Shown here piece after piece: positions 53,901 to 57,445 of a stretch of DNA of 64,000 nucleotides. The translations under genes were made by a program, and so were the position numbers. Source of the stretch: Symsagittifera roscoffensis. Its lineage: Eukaryota; Xenacoelomorpha; Acoela; Convolutidae. The notes beneath the pieces are model-generated. The model ran no database searches and had not been told where the DNA came from. It worked only from the letters and a program-made list of their open reading frames with translations. The DNA lies in contig NC_087070.1 of NCBI RefSeq assembly GCF_963678635.1, positions 47,351,467-47,415,466 on the forward strand, in the 5' to 3' direction. The stretch's first letter is position 1. Each line of letters begins with the position of its first letter.

Positions 53901-54915
53901 GTCGATTAAGTAGATCTTAAAAAAAAACATTATTAGGTGACTTGGCGGGTGCTTTCGGCTGTACAGTTGGGCTCAAGGACGCCGTCACAGCCATCACTCT
54001 GGTAGCTCTCGGGACCAGTTTGCCGGACACTTTTGCCAGCAAAGTGGCAGCCACGAACGACAAATATGCTGACAGCAGTGTGGGCAATGTGACAGGGTCC
54101 AATGCGGTCAACGTGTTCCTCGGAGTGGGCGTCGCATGGTTCGCCGCTGCTGTGTACCACGAGTTTAAGGGTGAGTTAGGGTGGAGGACTGGTTTCTAGC
54201 TTTTTCTACCATTTTTGCCCCCGCCTGTGATTTTAATCATCCTAATTTTTGTTCTGAAATTTTGGTCCGATTGTTTTGAAAACCAGCATGTGAGCTAATT
54301 ACAAAAATGCAAACTCATTTAGTGTTCATATACTTCCTCGTAAAATAAATATGGACTCCGCTCAATGCTTTAACCTGTATTATGTAGAAGAGCCATAATC
54401 TGGTGACAGAAAGTCAGAATGGCAGAAAATTTGAGCATAGTCTTAAGATTTTATGAGGAAAATTCAGCATTTCACTGTTTCTATTTATAATTTTACACTA
54501 ATTGTTTCTGCGAATTTGATGATTTTTTGGGTGCCAGGCAAAAAACGACAGGCCATTAAGAGGACAAGAGATTAACACGACAAATGAGCGTTAAAACATG
54601 TAAAATAAGCTGGTCAAATTTAAGCGGTTAATTTAGGGGGGTATTTTATTATGAAATTATAGCTTTGTTTATTCAGGTACCGAAGGTGGTTTCATCGTGT
54701 GCGAAGGAAGTCTGGGCTTATCAGTCACCGTATTCGTAGCCGAGGCAATCATCTGCATAATTTTCCTGATGCTTCGAAGGGTGTTTCTCGGCTCTGAACT
54801 GGGGGGACCGACCGGTGCAAAGTACTTCACCGCTGCCTTTTTCGTTATGCTCTGGCTCACCTATATCATTCTCTCTACCCTCAATGCTTATGACGTCATT
54901 GCGAGCCCAATCTAG
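5746..54915 (+). CDS. SLC8A: Na+/Ca2+ exchanger, SLC8 (NCX) family, 12 coding exons
   Basis: Joined coding exons are 5746-5953, 11018-11086, 11512-11948, 12241-12414, 12637-13172, 26583-26730, 27224-27361, 31578-31730, 34578-34747, 51041-51267, 53937-54170 and 54677-54915. All splice phases agree, giving 2,733 nt: 910 residues plus TAG. The family is a plasma-membrane antiporter exchanging Na+ for Ca2+. The order is signal peptide, first membrane half with alpha-1 repeat ([13 protein letters not shown] about 152-164, GTIVGSAAFN about 178-187), cytoplasmic loop with two Calx-beta domains (about 412-675), and second membrane half with alpha-2 repeat (GTSLPDTFASK about 779-789, GNVTGSNAVN about 803-812). 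Length is slightly below vertebrate NCX1. Exons 2-5 recur at 19869-22023, which I consider an allelic artefact of assembly. All introns are GT-AG except intron 6, which is GC-AG. Confidence 0.95.
6146..6221. repeat. Perfect-looking hairpin in intron 1
   Basis: An arm of about 26 bp starting TACTGACTTCAAAGCTAATT is mirrored by its reverse complement ending at 6221. An inner stem TAGTTACC/GGTAACTA surrounds a TATG loop. It lies just upstream of the point where the duplicated block begins (6265). It is probably a small foldback element or a very recent inverted duplication. Confidence 0.75.
6676..7652. mobile_element. hAT-like MITE enlarged by an internal tandem array
   Basis: The left end resembles other family members (GATTTTCTCGAGG followed by G-rich sequence) and the right end is AAATCCGCCCCTG. 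The internal GGCGCGCGCTCCC block is shared with the MITEs at 23282 and 53035. In the other copy of this locus the corresponding element is only about 390 bp (16075-16462). The extra length here is the array at 6954-7544. Confidence 0.6.
6836..7544 (+). repeat. Tandem array, about 118 bp monomer, 236 bp dimeric period
   Basis: Units begin with AATGCCTCTTGAAATCTTTG at 6954, 7071, 7190, 7307 and 7426, so spacing alternates 117 and 119 bp. Monomer types alternate: one has GCGCGCCCCTTTC and CTTCTTTGTAAGG, the other GCGCGCTCCCTC or GCGCGCTCCCTT and CTTCATGTAAGG. A partial, earlier unit starts near 6836. Open frames through it are repeat translations, not a gene. The second copy of the locus has only one unit (about 16223-16345). 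Confidence 0.9.
9160..9440. mobile_element. Truncated hAT-like MITE end
   Basis: Starts GGGCGGATCTAGGATTTTCTC like the other family members and includes the internal TCGCGCTCCCCCTC segment. I cannot find the opposite CCGCCCCTG end. The matching copy in the second allele block is at about 18003-18290. Confidence 0.55.
11018..11086 (+). CDS. SLC8A: NCX exon 2: approach to first membrane helix
   Basis: A 69 nt exon with acceptor TTGTCTAG and donor GTAAGT. It is read in phase 1 from exon 1, and 23 codons are completed at the next splice. It encodes the segment ending ILRATVYF, which matches the NCX family stretch just before the first helix. It is too short to stand out alone. The call rests on phase fit with both neighbours and on the RATVYF motif. 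Confidence 0.85.
11087..11511. other. Intron 2 of NCX with a poly-G tract
   Basis: GT-AG intron of 425 bp with no gene. A long, interrupted G run lies at about 11220-11250. The allelic copy (about 20070-20100) has a different G-run structure, as expected for a slippage-prone tract. Confidence 0.7.
11512..11948 (+). CDS. SLC8A: NCX exon 3: membrane helices with alpha-1 repeat
   Basis: Encodes residues 93-238. It starts inside the first helix (CYMFLGVSQIADLFM), then an extracellular loop with the [20 protein letters not shown] stretch, and then the alpha-1 ion-binding repeat ending GTIVGSAAFN. Further hydrophobic helices end at VISKEK. In this family the alpha-1 repeat lines the Na+/Ca2+ transport sites, and all its hallmark residues are present. 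Acceptor is TTTTTCCCAG; the donor GTTTGT is weak but in phase 0. Confidence 0.95.
12241..12414 (+). CDS. SLC8A: NCX exon 4: helix 5 and start of cytoplasmic loop
   Basis: 58 codons in phase 0 on both sides (acceptor TTGTTCAG, donor GTGAGT). VDWWEGLVTLLLFGAF is the conserved start of the fifth helix. The following segment occupies the place of the XIP autoinhibitory site, which in vertebrate NCX1 is strongly basic. Here it is mostly acidic or neutral (RKNEACALGFRYVGIYDPED), so the usual basic cluster is not seen. Confidence 0.9.
12637..13172 (+). CDS. SLC8A: NCX exon 5: loop and first half of Calx-beta domain 1
   Basis: Encodes residues 297 to 474 plus two bases (phase 2). The first part is a low-complexity, charged loop. 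SRAYFRIHKT (about 374-383) matches the conserved SRAFYRI-type motif before the Calx-beta domains. From about residue 412 (RNVVFCADKKVKFPES) the sequence follows the beta-strand pattern of Calx-beta domain 1. Donor is GTAAGT. The allelic copy at 21488-22023 encodes the same protein with only silent changes. Confidence 0.9.
13279..13375 (+). repeat. tRNA-derived sequence (SINE head or tRNA pseudogene)
   Basis: Contains an A-box-like stretch (TGGTGAAGTGGCTAAG) near the start and a B-box-like GCGTTCGATCT about 50 bases later, in the order and spacing of a Leu/Ser-type tRNA gene. The cloverleaf is not intact and no poly-A or known SINE body is clear. The same sequence recurs at 22131-22226 (allelic) and 22862-22957 (haplotype-specific tandem duplicate). 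Confidence 0.45.
13728..13735. other. Empty insertion site of a polymorphic MITE
   Basis: AATATATA occurs once here. In the second allele block the same eight bases flank a 433 bp hAT-like MITE on both sides (23274-23281 and 23715-23722), and the flanking sequence continues identically. Confidence 0.9.
14015..14445. mobile_element. Older hAT-like MITE in both alleles
   Basis: Related to the 23282-23714 element: internal GGGATTCGAC, CCAATATATA and GCGCGCCAAAAAA blocks, and a right end of TCCTAGATCCGCGCCTG. The left terminal repeat is degraded. The same insertion is at 24011-24431, so it predates the split of the two haplotypes. Confidence 0.6.
15464..15663. other. Assembly gap, 200 N
   Basis: Exactly 200 unknown bases, a typical placeholder size for a gap of unknown length. 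The sequence on its left matches 25439 at its edge and the sequence on its right matches 6265, so the two flanking contigs overlap rather than abut. Confidence 1.
16075..16462. mobile_element. hAT-like MITE, unexpanded allele
   Basis: Corresponds to 6676-7652 but carries only one copy of the internal unit. It ends AAATCCGCCCCTG. It is the better guide to the original size of the element. Confidence 0.6.
19869..19937 (+). CDS. SLC8A: NCX exon 2, second (allelic) copy
   Basis: Identical in sequence and splice sites to 11018-11086. It should not be spliced in series with the first set: exon 5 ends in phase 2 whereas exon 2 needs phase 1, so joining 13172 to 19869 would break the frame. Confidence 0.85.
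20364..20800 (+). CDS. SLC8A: NCX exon 3, second (allelic) copy
   Basis: Encodes the same protein segment as 11512-11948, including the alpha-1 repeat, with the same splice sites. I consider it the other allele. Confidence 0.9.
21092..21265 (+). CDS. SLC8A: NCX exon 4, second (allelic) copy
   Basis: Same exon as 12241-12414 with identical coding sequence. The intron just before it differs by a few substitutions and a one-base indel. Confidence 0.9.
21488..22023 (+). CDS. SLC8A: NCX exon 5, second (allelic) copy
   Basis: Same exon as 12637-13172 with a handful of silent substitutions (for example ACAAAC versus ACGAAC near the end). The protein is identical. Purifying selection on exons alongside divergent introns is what two alleles would show. 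Confidence 0.9.
22033..23488 (+). repeat. Haplotype-specific tandem duplication, 728 bp unit
   Basis: 22033-22760 is repeated from 22761. The unit runs from just inside intron 5 into the middle of a MITE. The junction has short shared sequence (TTGTCAA) between the intron start and the MITE interior, so the duplication followed the MITE insertion. It is absent from the first block. Confidence 0.85.
22554..22760. mobile_element. Truncated hAT-like MITE (duplication remnant)
   Basis: Left part of the same element as 23282-23714, starting CAGAGGCGGATTTAGGG. It is cut at the tandem-duplication junction. Confidence 0.8.
23282..23714. mobile_element. hAT-like MITE with 8-bp target duplication
   Basis: 433 bp. 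Ends are CAGAGGCGGATTTAG and CTAGATCCGCCCCTG. It is flanked by AATATATA on both sides, and the other allele block has the uninterrupted site at 13728-13735. An eight-base duplication and CAG...CTG ends fit the hAT superfamily. No transposase is encoded. Confidence 0.9.
24011..24431. mobile_element. Older hAT-like MITE, second allele
   Basis: Allelic partner of 14015-14445 with several substitutions and shorter homopolymer runs. Confidence 0.6.
26267..26501. mobile_element. Short hAT-like MITE in intron 5
   Basis: 235 bp starting CAGGGGCGGATCTAGGAT and ending AAATCCGCCCCTG. The flanking octamers TGTTTATG and TTTATATG agree at six of eight positions, so the target duplication looks old. Confidence 0.75.
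26583..26730 (+). CDS. SLC8A: NCX exon 6: second half of Calx-beta domain 1
   Basis: Completes the split GGA codon and adds 49 codons. WLEFGPGESEKTIEVVIYDD followed by FEEDEEFVVKLFD is the classic Calx-beta strand pair with the acidic DD...EEDEEF cluster that binds regulatory Ca2+. Acceptor is TGTTTTAG. The donor is GCAAGT, a GC-type site. The nearest GT, four bases downstream, would put the exon out of phase with exon 7. Confidence 0.92.
26731..27223. other. Intron 6 of NCX, GC-AG, with a MITE fragment
   Basis: 493 bp. It contains a diverged hAT-like fragment (about 26900-26985, with the GGGTCTTTATAGTG and AGAGCTCAGAAAATCAA blocks shared with other MITEs). No gene. Confidence 0.6.
27224..27361 (+). 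CDS. SLC8A: NCX exon 7: end of Calx-beta 1 and start of Calx-beta 2
   Basis: 46 codons in phase 0. VTCVIIDDDHHGRFMF is the conserved linker, where the DDD triplet (about residues 539-541) closes the Ca2+ site of the first Calx-beta domain and the following strand opens the second. Acceptor is TTAACCAG, donor GTAACT. Confidence 0.92.
29068..29500. mobile_element. Foldback MITE with 27-bp perfect inverted repeats
   Basis: Termini start AATTAGACGATAAGCAAATT and are mirrored exactly at 29474-29500. The arms themselves contain the direct motif AATTAGACG twice. No clear target duplication and no ORF. Confidence 0.75.
29553..29955. mobile_element. Foldback element with 9-bp target duplication (MULE-like)
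   Basis: Inverted ends carry CTTGAAGGACCAAATGCTTG and its complement. The flanks GTGTAAGAT (29544-29552) and GTGTAAAAT (29956-29964) match at eight of nine bases. A sister copy is at 32673-33087. Confidence 0.75.
31259..31314. repeat. Palindrome with CCAAGTTAACGTCCTCC arms
   Basis: Arms of about 26 bp (ACCAAGTTAACGTCCTCCCC and its near-perfect complement) meet at a CGTG centre. Related single arms (GGGGGAGGATGTTAACTT) occur at 10176 and 19026. A long poly-C tract lies just upstream (31128-31149). Confidence 0.7.
31578..31730 (+). CDS. SLC8A: NCX exon 8: Calx-beta domain 2, first half
   Basis: 51 codons in phase 0 (acceptor TTTATCAG, donor GTAGAC). VEIERTKGCRGVVRLPYEIV matches the VKVLRTSGARGNVIVPYKTI-type strand of Calx-beta 2. 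The loop that in vertebrate NCX1 carries acidic Ca2+ ligands reads GGKHFTIAG here, without the acids. Confidence 0.9.
31731..34577. other. Intron 8 of NCX
   Basis: 2.8 kb, no gene. Contains a MULE-like foldback element (32673-33087), two diverged units of the Helitron-like repeat in tandem (about 33440-34095) and a degraded hAT-like fragment (about 34205-34345). Confidence 0.65.
32673..33087. mobile_element. Foldback element with perfect 9-bp target duplication (MULE-like)
   Basis: 415 bp sister of 29553-29955. It is flanked by GTATCAACC on both sides (32664-32672 and 33088-33096). Inverted ends contain TCATGCTTGAAGGACCGAAT and the complement. Nine-base duplications with long inverted repeats are typical of Mutator-like elements. 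No transposase. Confidence 0.85.
34578..34747 (+). CDS. SLC8A: NCX exon 9: Calx-beta domain 2, second half
   Basis: 56 codons plus two bases (phase 2). VEVLPSEDASSENKSFQLIL corresponds to the VKVIDDEEYEKNKTFFLEIG-type strand. The DD pair is replaced by PS. The exon continues through an acidic, proline-rich stretch to CTVTLVHAMAPQ. Acceptor is TTTAATCAG; the donor is GTAAGT, overlapping the CAACAG end. It joins exon 10 in phase despite the 16 kb intron. Confidence 0.9.
35476..35785 (-). repeat. 3' LTR of the BEL/Pao element
   Basis: 310 bp; on the element strand it starts TGTTCGCGCTTAAATTAATC and ends GCGGCA. The last codons and stop of pol lie within its first 13 bases. Confidence 0.9.
35773..36030 (-). 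pseudogene. pol: BEL/Pao pol, C-terminal domain after integrase (DUF5641-type)
   Basis: About 85 codons with the family pattern: W-rich start, then LKTGDLVWNVDERSPRGHYP and a run of basic and aliphatic residues ending RPAVKLAPVF. In BEL/Pao elements this domain follows the integrase core. The frame ends within the LTR. It is separated by frame breaks from the integrase core upstream. Confidence 0.8.
36200..36735 (-). pseudogene. pol: BEL/Pao integrase catalytic core (degenerate)
   Basis: GVGYFGPF stands where the family has a DYFGP-type motif with the first catalytic Asp, so that residue is lost. The second Asp is present in WSDNGTNFVGAEKEL. The region with the third acidic residue (a PHHGGSWE-type motif) is recognisable near 36285-36310 but in a shifted frame. 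The core is therefore broken by both substitution and frameshift. Confidence 0.85.
36659..37282 (-). pseudogene. pol: BEL/Pao integrase N-terminal region with zinc-binding motif
   Basis: HPIILDGRHTLVKLFVSDIH followed by CLICRKRK gives the His/Cys order of the integrase zinc-binding domain. Before it is the usual connecting region between RNase H and integrase. It overlaps in a different frame with the catalytic core, so a frameshift lies near 36660-36735. Confidence 0.8.
37176..37824 (-). pseudogene. pol: BEL/Pao RNase H domain, two frames
   Basis: The first half (37522-37824) has a HMFGDSSEEVFCAVAFLRAL-type start and APMKALSIPKLELQAALLAT, characteristic of Pao RNase H. The second half (37176-37568) has FVANRIGDI, the WFHVLSGDKPADTGTRG stretch and a WVNGPSLLKSGEWP end. 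The halves are in different frames, with a frameshift near 37525-37565. In the family RNase H degrades the RNA template during reverse transcription. Confidence 0.85.
37900..38142 (-). pseudogene. pol: BEL/Pao RT connection region
   Basis: VLGLKWDHIDDTLVV and SFVSSVFDPIAIVAPYTVRA match the conserved segment between RT and RNase H in Pao elements. It is isolated from the RT core by about 70 bases of non-matching frame and from RNase H by a stop. Confidence 0.8.
38170..39335 (-). pseudogene. pol: BEL/Pao reverse transcriptase, catalytic motif altered
   Basis: Two overlapping frames. 38648-39335 covers the end of the protease region (DVDLIIGQD) and the RT N-terminus (MLWAEESIMLPDNYYFS); 38170-38706 covers the palm. 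Motifs include EVRRVLNGASKFHGTSLN, SADIEGMFLQVGV, and YTRHIFGARDSPTCANYALQ. The catalytic YVDD-type motif reads YMDG, so one of two metal-binding aspartates is lost. A frameshift lies in 38648-38706. Confidence 0.9.
39340..39660 (-). pseudogene. pol: BEL/Pao aspartic protease region (DUF1758-type)
   Basis: LCDSASSHSWMLAKLV resembles the active-site region of the BEL/Pao retropepsin, where the Asp lies in a D-S/T-G/A-S setting. The upstream part is in frame with it but shifted relative to the gag C-terminal frame, so there is a break near 39660. Another break lies near 39340. Confidence 0.75.
39630..40400 (-). pseudogene. gag: BEL/Pao gag C-terminal part with zinc knuckles
   Basis: Starts in the Gag-like domain (KLSSFPQLRMHN, ALSKIPPNIRESW) and contains Cys/His clusters (CILCKGKHALWKC, CFSCLQGNHAF, a CTKPGC end) typical of the nucleocapsid region of these elements. 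It continues the 40421-42382 frame after a one-base shift near 40433, inside a short homopolymer. That shift could be a mutation or a sequencing error. Confidence 0.85.
40421..42382 (-). CDS. gag: BEL/Pao gag, N-terminal and central part
   Basis: 653 codons open, starting MTEQIELKHRRLM. An N-terminal helical region is followed by a long coiled coil (about residues 145-225, rich in E, K, Q, with repeats such as RKQQEIKFEIDRKEQEY). A 250-residue Asn/Pro/Ser/Gln-rich spacer follows, then the start of the DUF1759-type gag domain (PLPEWKLAQYDGNPLQWHEW). The second element at 62249 has the same architecture and motifs. The frame ends at a shift near 40433, just after the expected continuation. Confidence 0.9.
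   Translation of the reverse strand: MTEQIELKHRRLMNGRTSLENELSVVHSRITESLEVPIRKRKINALIESCKSILEKALAKNDELVILANKTDKPSKILPELAAWWDRIVKVNDEVTGKARAHMESNQASEVCVSETSRSKVPSKSAKSGSRKQSSIKSFTPSERRKELLLAKMKREELKKQHEATLRLKQQEAIIKEQQHLIEMERKQQEIKFEIDRKEQEYPLRIEKSRLEMERLSKENRIKVAEAKMVETEYLEESEIDQHLELASSVDRRSDRVNDWVDHALENQKGPKVVTSSSKFETCINIEIGSHQHRNVSPAGASPRLSLPNKTFDCDQQCYPYQPTVSVSNGDGIKHAVSPNPEHETQSLLISNNATLCENNTLSFFNPAVTAATKTPVCCYFSVPHPSSSIQHIPVNNFINDSRVVGNMPTISNQYSGYTPHAILSQTPANLICRNQNLLSHNVYSNPASVNNPFGGQSAVINQPNVPLMSQWTPAVAQCITVVTSDGNTNPSVGVFSSVTPISQQQFPQVSSCGTVYYGFPNHDASAENTYIYQQQPFAADPSNTLPSLQPAPQPQAVTLNDLVQALSVSKKDPLPEWKLAQYDGNPLQWHEWFGQFCSTVDAASISDDVKLTYLKTLVTGKAKSAIAEFAYSGKMYKDALKTLERNLASHKT
42557..43138 (-). 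CDS. Extra ORF upstream of gag in BEL/Pao element, unknown function
   Basis: The frame is open from 43216, but the first ATG, at 43138, gives 193 codons and matches the start of the homologous ORF at 61541 (MFILAASSLHHAL versus MAFILGASSLDHAL). Shared blocks are DIVIWHDAVNNSISRHRSNN, the AIVYCKR segment, GILVINIV, and YLELHQDPSLELKT. It lies about 170 nt before gag, and I do not recognise it as a standard BEL/Pao protein. A small, basic C-terminus is present. A Ser near the start, an Asn in the WHDA.NNS motif and a His in ELHQ are conserved, and their order resembles an SGNH hydrolase. That is only a hypothesis. Confidence 0.8.
   Translation of the reverse strand: MFILAASSLHHALKILSPASQKRVSQSCLAIPGLSFNHNAVNVRKTCQCQLDHYLISRTDIVIWHDAVNNSISRHRSNNFNALTPNQLKKILLNYKRNIYAIVYCKRVGTEDIYSKLKESGILVINIVTDLISRRKQNLTELGQKYLELHQDPSLELKTFTILRGYSKNLNYIISKKNTPKPGKRGKLIETEE
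44282..44389 (-). repeat. Internal LTR fragment with second primer-binding site
   Basis: 44305-44389 equals the last 85 bases of the LTR (element sense), followed after five bases by the same 18-mer primer site at 44282-44299. It is part of the tandem duplication, not an independent insertion. Confidence 0.85.
45728..45745 (-). promoter_or_regulatory. Primer-binding site, tRNA-Tyr-like
   Basis: On the element strand TGGTCCGCCGACCCGGAC begins five bases after the 5' LTR. The implied tRNA 3' end has A before CCA and G at position 72, hence C1-G72. That pair is a eukaryotic tRNA-Tyr hallmark. The tRNA identity is an inference. Confidence 0.65.
45751..46060 (-). repeat. 5' LTR of the BEL/Pao element
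   Basis: 310 bp, same ends as 35476-35785, with about eight substitutions. Beyond it (46061 onward) intron sequence resumes. Confidence 0.9.
46061..48183. other. AT-rich intron stretch, nothing recognised
   Basis: About 2.1 kb of AT-rich sequence between the retrotransposon and the 904 bp duplication. I see no exon, RNA gene or clear element. Near 48060-48180 there is a faint antisense resemblance to the Helitron-like repeat. Confidence 0.5.
48184..49991 (+). repeat. 904 bp tandem duplication in intron 9
   Basis: 48184-49087 and 49088-49991 agree except for about half a dozen single-base differences (such as GGGGGATAGAAAG versus GGGGGAGAGAAAG). The open frames inside are identical repeats of each other and have no recognisable product. 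Confidence 0.93.
49975..51040 (+). repeat. Degenerate repeat array made from the start of exon 10
   Basis: Two long units (from 49975 and 50451, both starting GCGGTTCTCCGTAAAGAGC) and then shorter ones carry imperfect copies of the first about 35 bases of exon 10 near 50296, 50757, 50849 and 50949. The real exon follows at 51041. Copies such as GAGGAGTTGAAGGATAAAAC keep a poly-T run before them and a TTTCAG just after. Confidence 0.75.
51041..51267 (+). CDS. SLC8A: NCX exon 10: end of loop and first helix of second half
   Basis: Codes from the split Gln codon (residue 678) to residue 753. YEELKEKAETSWKRKIVDSL matches the NSWREQFIEAI-type segment just before the second membrane half. Then come VVDYIFFYLRYPFTLLFCLV and the helix ending GGMTAVIG. 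Compared with vertebrate NCX1 the stretch between Calx-beta 2 and this motif is shorter. Acceptor is TTTTTTAAAG, a modest site; donor is GTGAGT, phase 1. Confidence 0.88.
51660..52440. mobile_element. Foldback element, inverted ends TCATGATGGAGGGACC
   Basis: About 780 bp. The ends GGTATCCTCATGATGGAGGG and its near complement near 52418-52438 form inverted repeats of about 22 bp. Internal subterminal blocks (AACCAATCAGCATTG-like and complement) resemble the 29553 and 32673 elements, so it is likely a distant member of that group. No clear target duplication. Confidence 0.65.
53035..53371. mobile_element. Intact hAT-like MITE with perfect 8-bp target duplication
   Basis: 337 bp starting CAGGGGCGGATCTAGGATTT and ending CTAAATCCGCCCCTG. 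It is flanked by GGAAAAAC on both sides (53027-53034 and 53372-53379). Internal GGCGCGCGCTCCCCCTC and TATATTGGCGCCAAAGGCGC blocks are shared with the other family members. No transposase. Confidence 0.92.
53937..54170 (+). CDS. SLC8A: NCX exon 11: alpha-2 repeat
   Basis: Encodes residues 754-831 (phase 1 at both ends). GDLAGAFGCTVGLKDAVTAI leads into the alpha-2 repeat with GTSLPDTFASKVAAT and SSVGNVTGSNAVNVFLGVG, then helix AWFAAAVYHEF. These are near-identical to the family consensus and form the second half of the ion-binding core. Acceptor is TATTAG, donor GTGAGT. Confidence 0.96.
54171..54676. other. Intron 11 of NCX, nothing recognised
   Basis: 506 bp, AT-rich, no element or exon seen. 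Confidence 0.6.
54677..54915 (+). CDS. SLC8A: NCX exon 12: last helices and stop
   Basis: Residues 832-910 and TAG. SLGLSVTVFVAEAIICIIFL and the FFVMLWLTYIILSTLNAY segment are the two last helices, separated by a short charged loop with the conserved ELGGPTGAKY motif. The protein ends DVIASPI, the short C-terminus usual for the family. Acceptor is TTATTCAG. Confidence 0.95.
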
Positions 54916-55010
54916 CTATCAATAAGCAGAAAATCGAAAAAGCCGAAAAAAAAATTCTGGCGAAGTCATTAAGCTTGATTAACTTTATTAGAAGCTTCTA
55001 TCCCGCTTTT

Positions 55011-55016
55011 AATAAA
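55011..55016 (+). promoter_or_regulatory. Polyadenylation signal AATAAA
   Basis: Canonical hexamer 96 bases after the NCX stop codon. It is the first one downstream and followed by A/T-rich sequence. Likely, but not proven, the end of the transcript. Confidence 0.6.
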
Positions 55017-56350
55017 CCAATCACTAACTCATAACAACAAATATTGCAATTCGTTTTTATATACAATATCGTACGAACAACCGTGAAACCCCTCCCTCTC
55101 TCCCCAGCTCAAATCGCAATTTTTTTTTTTAAAAAACGGAAAATTTTTTTTGCCTACCAACATTTGAAAAAGACAATTCTTCACCTTTGGTTAAATGGCT
55201 GCTTAAAATTTATTGATATACCTTTTTTTTGTTCTGTAAGTCCATAAAAACTATAGGCTTTTATTTTTAGAAATGTTCAAAATAATCAATTATGAACTTT
55301 CAATTTTTCAAATATTAGTTTTATTCATGTAGTACTGAGCCACTGAGGCGGGCGGTTGTCGCGTCAATAAACTTTTCAATTAGCTAATTTGGATATGCTT
55401 TCAAATTCTTAAATGGTGAAGTGAATTTTCTATTTATGAGTTTATAGATAATTATAAAAACTGAAAATTCGATTCGGCAATTCTTAAATTAATTGGTTCC
55501 ATGGAGCTATGAGAAACAAAAATTGTTTTTTTTTTTCGATGAGGCAAACTTGTTCAGTTTTCAGCAAATTTTTATCATACCAAATAAAAATAAAAATTGA
55601 GCAAATTTGTTCTATCGAAAAAAAAAACAACTTTCTCGTAAAAATAATTAACTGAAGTTATTATTGCGTTTAAAAAAGCTCTCATTGTGAATAGTTTTCA
55701 AATGTTTTTTTTTGAAAAGTTTCTGAAGAAATTTTCAGTTGTACTGTGTCTAGTCACAAATTAGAAATACCTTAAGGGTGTTGGGTATAACTTTTGTTTG
55801 TGCCTATGAATTGATTCAATTTAACTAACCTTTTCAAACTGCTTGTGTAATTTCAATCGTAGTTGTAAAGCTCAAACGAAACCATAATCAATCATCATTA
55901 ACTTAAATTGTGCTTTGTGTACCTTTTTTCAAATGCAACAAACCTAGAATATTCCAGAGATATAACTAACAATTTTTAGGGTGACGTTTCATATAGTATA
56001 CATGTTAAACAATATAATCCCATTAATCTATATTTTCGGTTACGTTCTATCGAATTAACCTGTTAAACCAAAATTTTAAAACAGAGTTCTTCTGGAACGA
56101 AAACTCAATGTGAGTTATGACATGTATACGTTATGATTCGTAACGTTTTCTTGCTACCAGCCTTAAATTAGACTTACGCGCCTTACCTGATCTGAATGAC
56201 TTTATTTCTTTTATATAAATGAGAATTTTATTTATGGATGGATACGAATTGATTTTGCAAATATGAGTTTTTTCATCACGACAAAGGTAGTATTTTTGGA
56301 TCCCATTAGTATCTTCTTTCCTGCATTGATCACAACAAGATCCGACGCAC

Positions 56351-56610
56351 CAGGGGAGGATCTAGAGTTGGGGGGTGGATTAAAAAAATCGACACTTTTG
56401 TCAAACATTATTTTTACTTAGCTTGACCAAATTGATTTTCCGAGTTCTCCCAAATCACTCTAATATTTGACAAAATATTAGAGTGATATTGAGTCAAGTA
56501 TTTGAAAAACCAGGCCAAAAAAGACGTTTTGACCGAAAAGTAGCGTTTTTCGGCCAGCGCTCATCCCTCAAAATTAGTATACATTGGCGTCAACTGGCGT
56601 CAACTTACTT
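56351..56610. mobile_element. Degraded hAT-like MITE
   Basis: Starts CAGGGGAGGATCTAGAG and has the internal TTGATTTTCCGAG and CCCTCAAAATTAGTATACAT blocks of the family. The right terminal repeat is not recognisable. Confidence 0.5.
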
Positions 56611-56915
56611 TAAAAACAGTTTCTCTGAGACAAAACTTTGCACATGGCCATGCAAGGATTGCCGACAATTGGCGTTCTGATTTACGATAATTTTCAGGGG
56701 AATGCCCTTTCAACTCATGTTGTAGAGTCATAATAATAATAATAATAATAAATTATCGACGCGCTTGCAACAATCAGTACAGAGACTAAGTCCACGGGAC
56801 CAGTTGAGTCCTATTTTTAAAGGTTCCTCTGCTGAAATCAACACAACATATCATCTGAACGCTGTGAAATTGCTTTCTTAAAAATAAACAAAGCAGACTG
56901 ATTGTTTTGCTAATT

Positions 56916-57445
56916 GTTCCGACTTTCGATACGAAAGTAACGGAATATTTGTGCTCGGGTGGGTTTTTTTTTCTTCAGACAAATTTCGACTTTTTAACTC
57001 GCCATTTTTGACGGAGTTTTTTTATATCATTCAAAAGCTATTAACTTCTTGAGCTTGAATTTGAAAAGATATTTTACCTGTGATGATTTTTCATAAAGTT
57101 ATGGGGGTTTAAAGACTGCCATTTTGGCCAATTTGGGACAATTAACGCGCGATAAATTTCGCGCTATTAACGCGTAAGCGGAGATTTAATCCGTCTTAGA
57201 AATCGTTCCAAATTGGTTCAAGGATGCTTTTATGCCATAATTGATTTGTTAATAGAGGCAAAATCTATCACTTTGTACTTAATATGACGTTGAGGGGGAT
57301 GTTTTTACATAAAATCTCAAATTTTTTCAAAAATTTTTATTTTTTATTTTTTCTACATTGAAAATTTTCATATTATTAATGCTCCATAGACCTTAAAAGG
57401 CAGTCGGGACATTCAGGGCTTCGCCCTGATACGAGCAGTCTTGTT
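56916..57445 (+). repeat. Dispersed repeat, best copy of the Helitron-like family
   Basis: Starts TTCCGACTTTCGATACGAAAG, runs through the same blocks as 412-790 and ends with a perfect hairpin CAGGGCTTCGCCCTG (57414-57428). About 15 bases further on is GTCTTGTT. A terminal hairpin close to the 3' end and no terminal inverted repeats or target duplication fit a non-autonomous Helitron. The end motif is atypical. Confidence 0.5.

Larger units (their letters stand above)
51268..53936. other. Intron 10 of NCX
   Basis: 2.7 kb GT-AG intron without a gene. It contains a large foldback element (51660-52440) and an intact hAT-like MITE (53035-53371). Confidence 0.65.
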
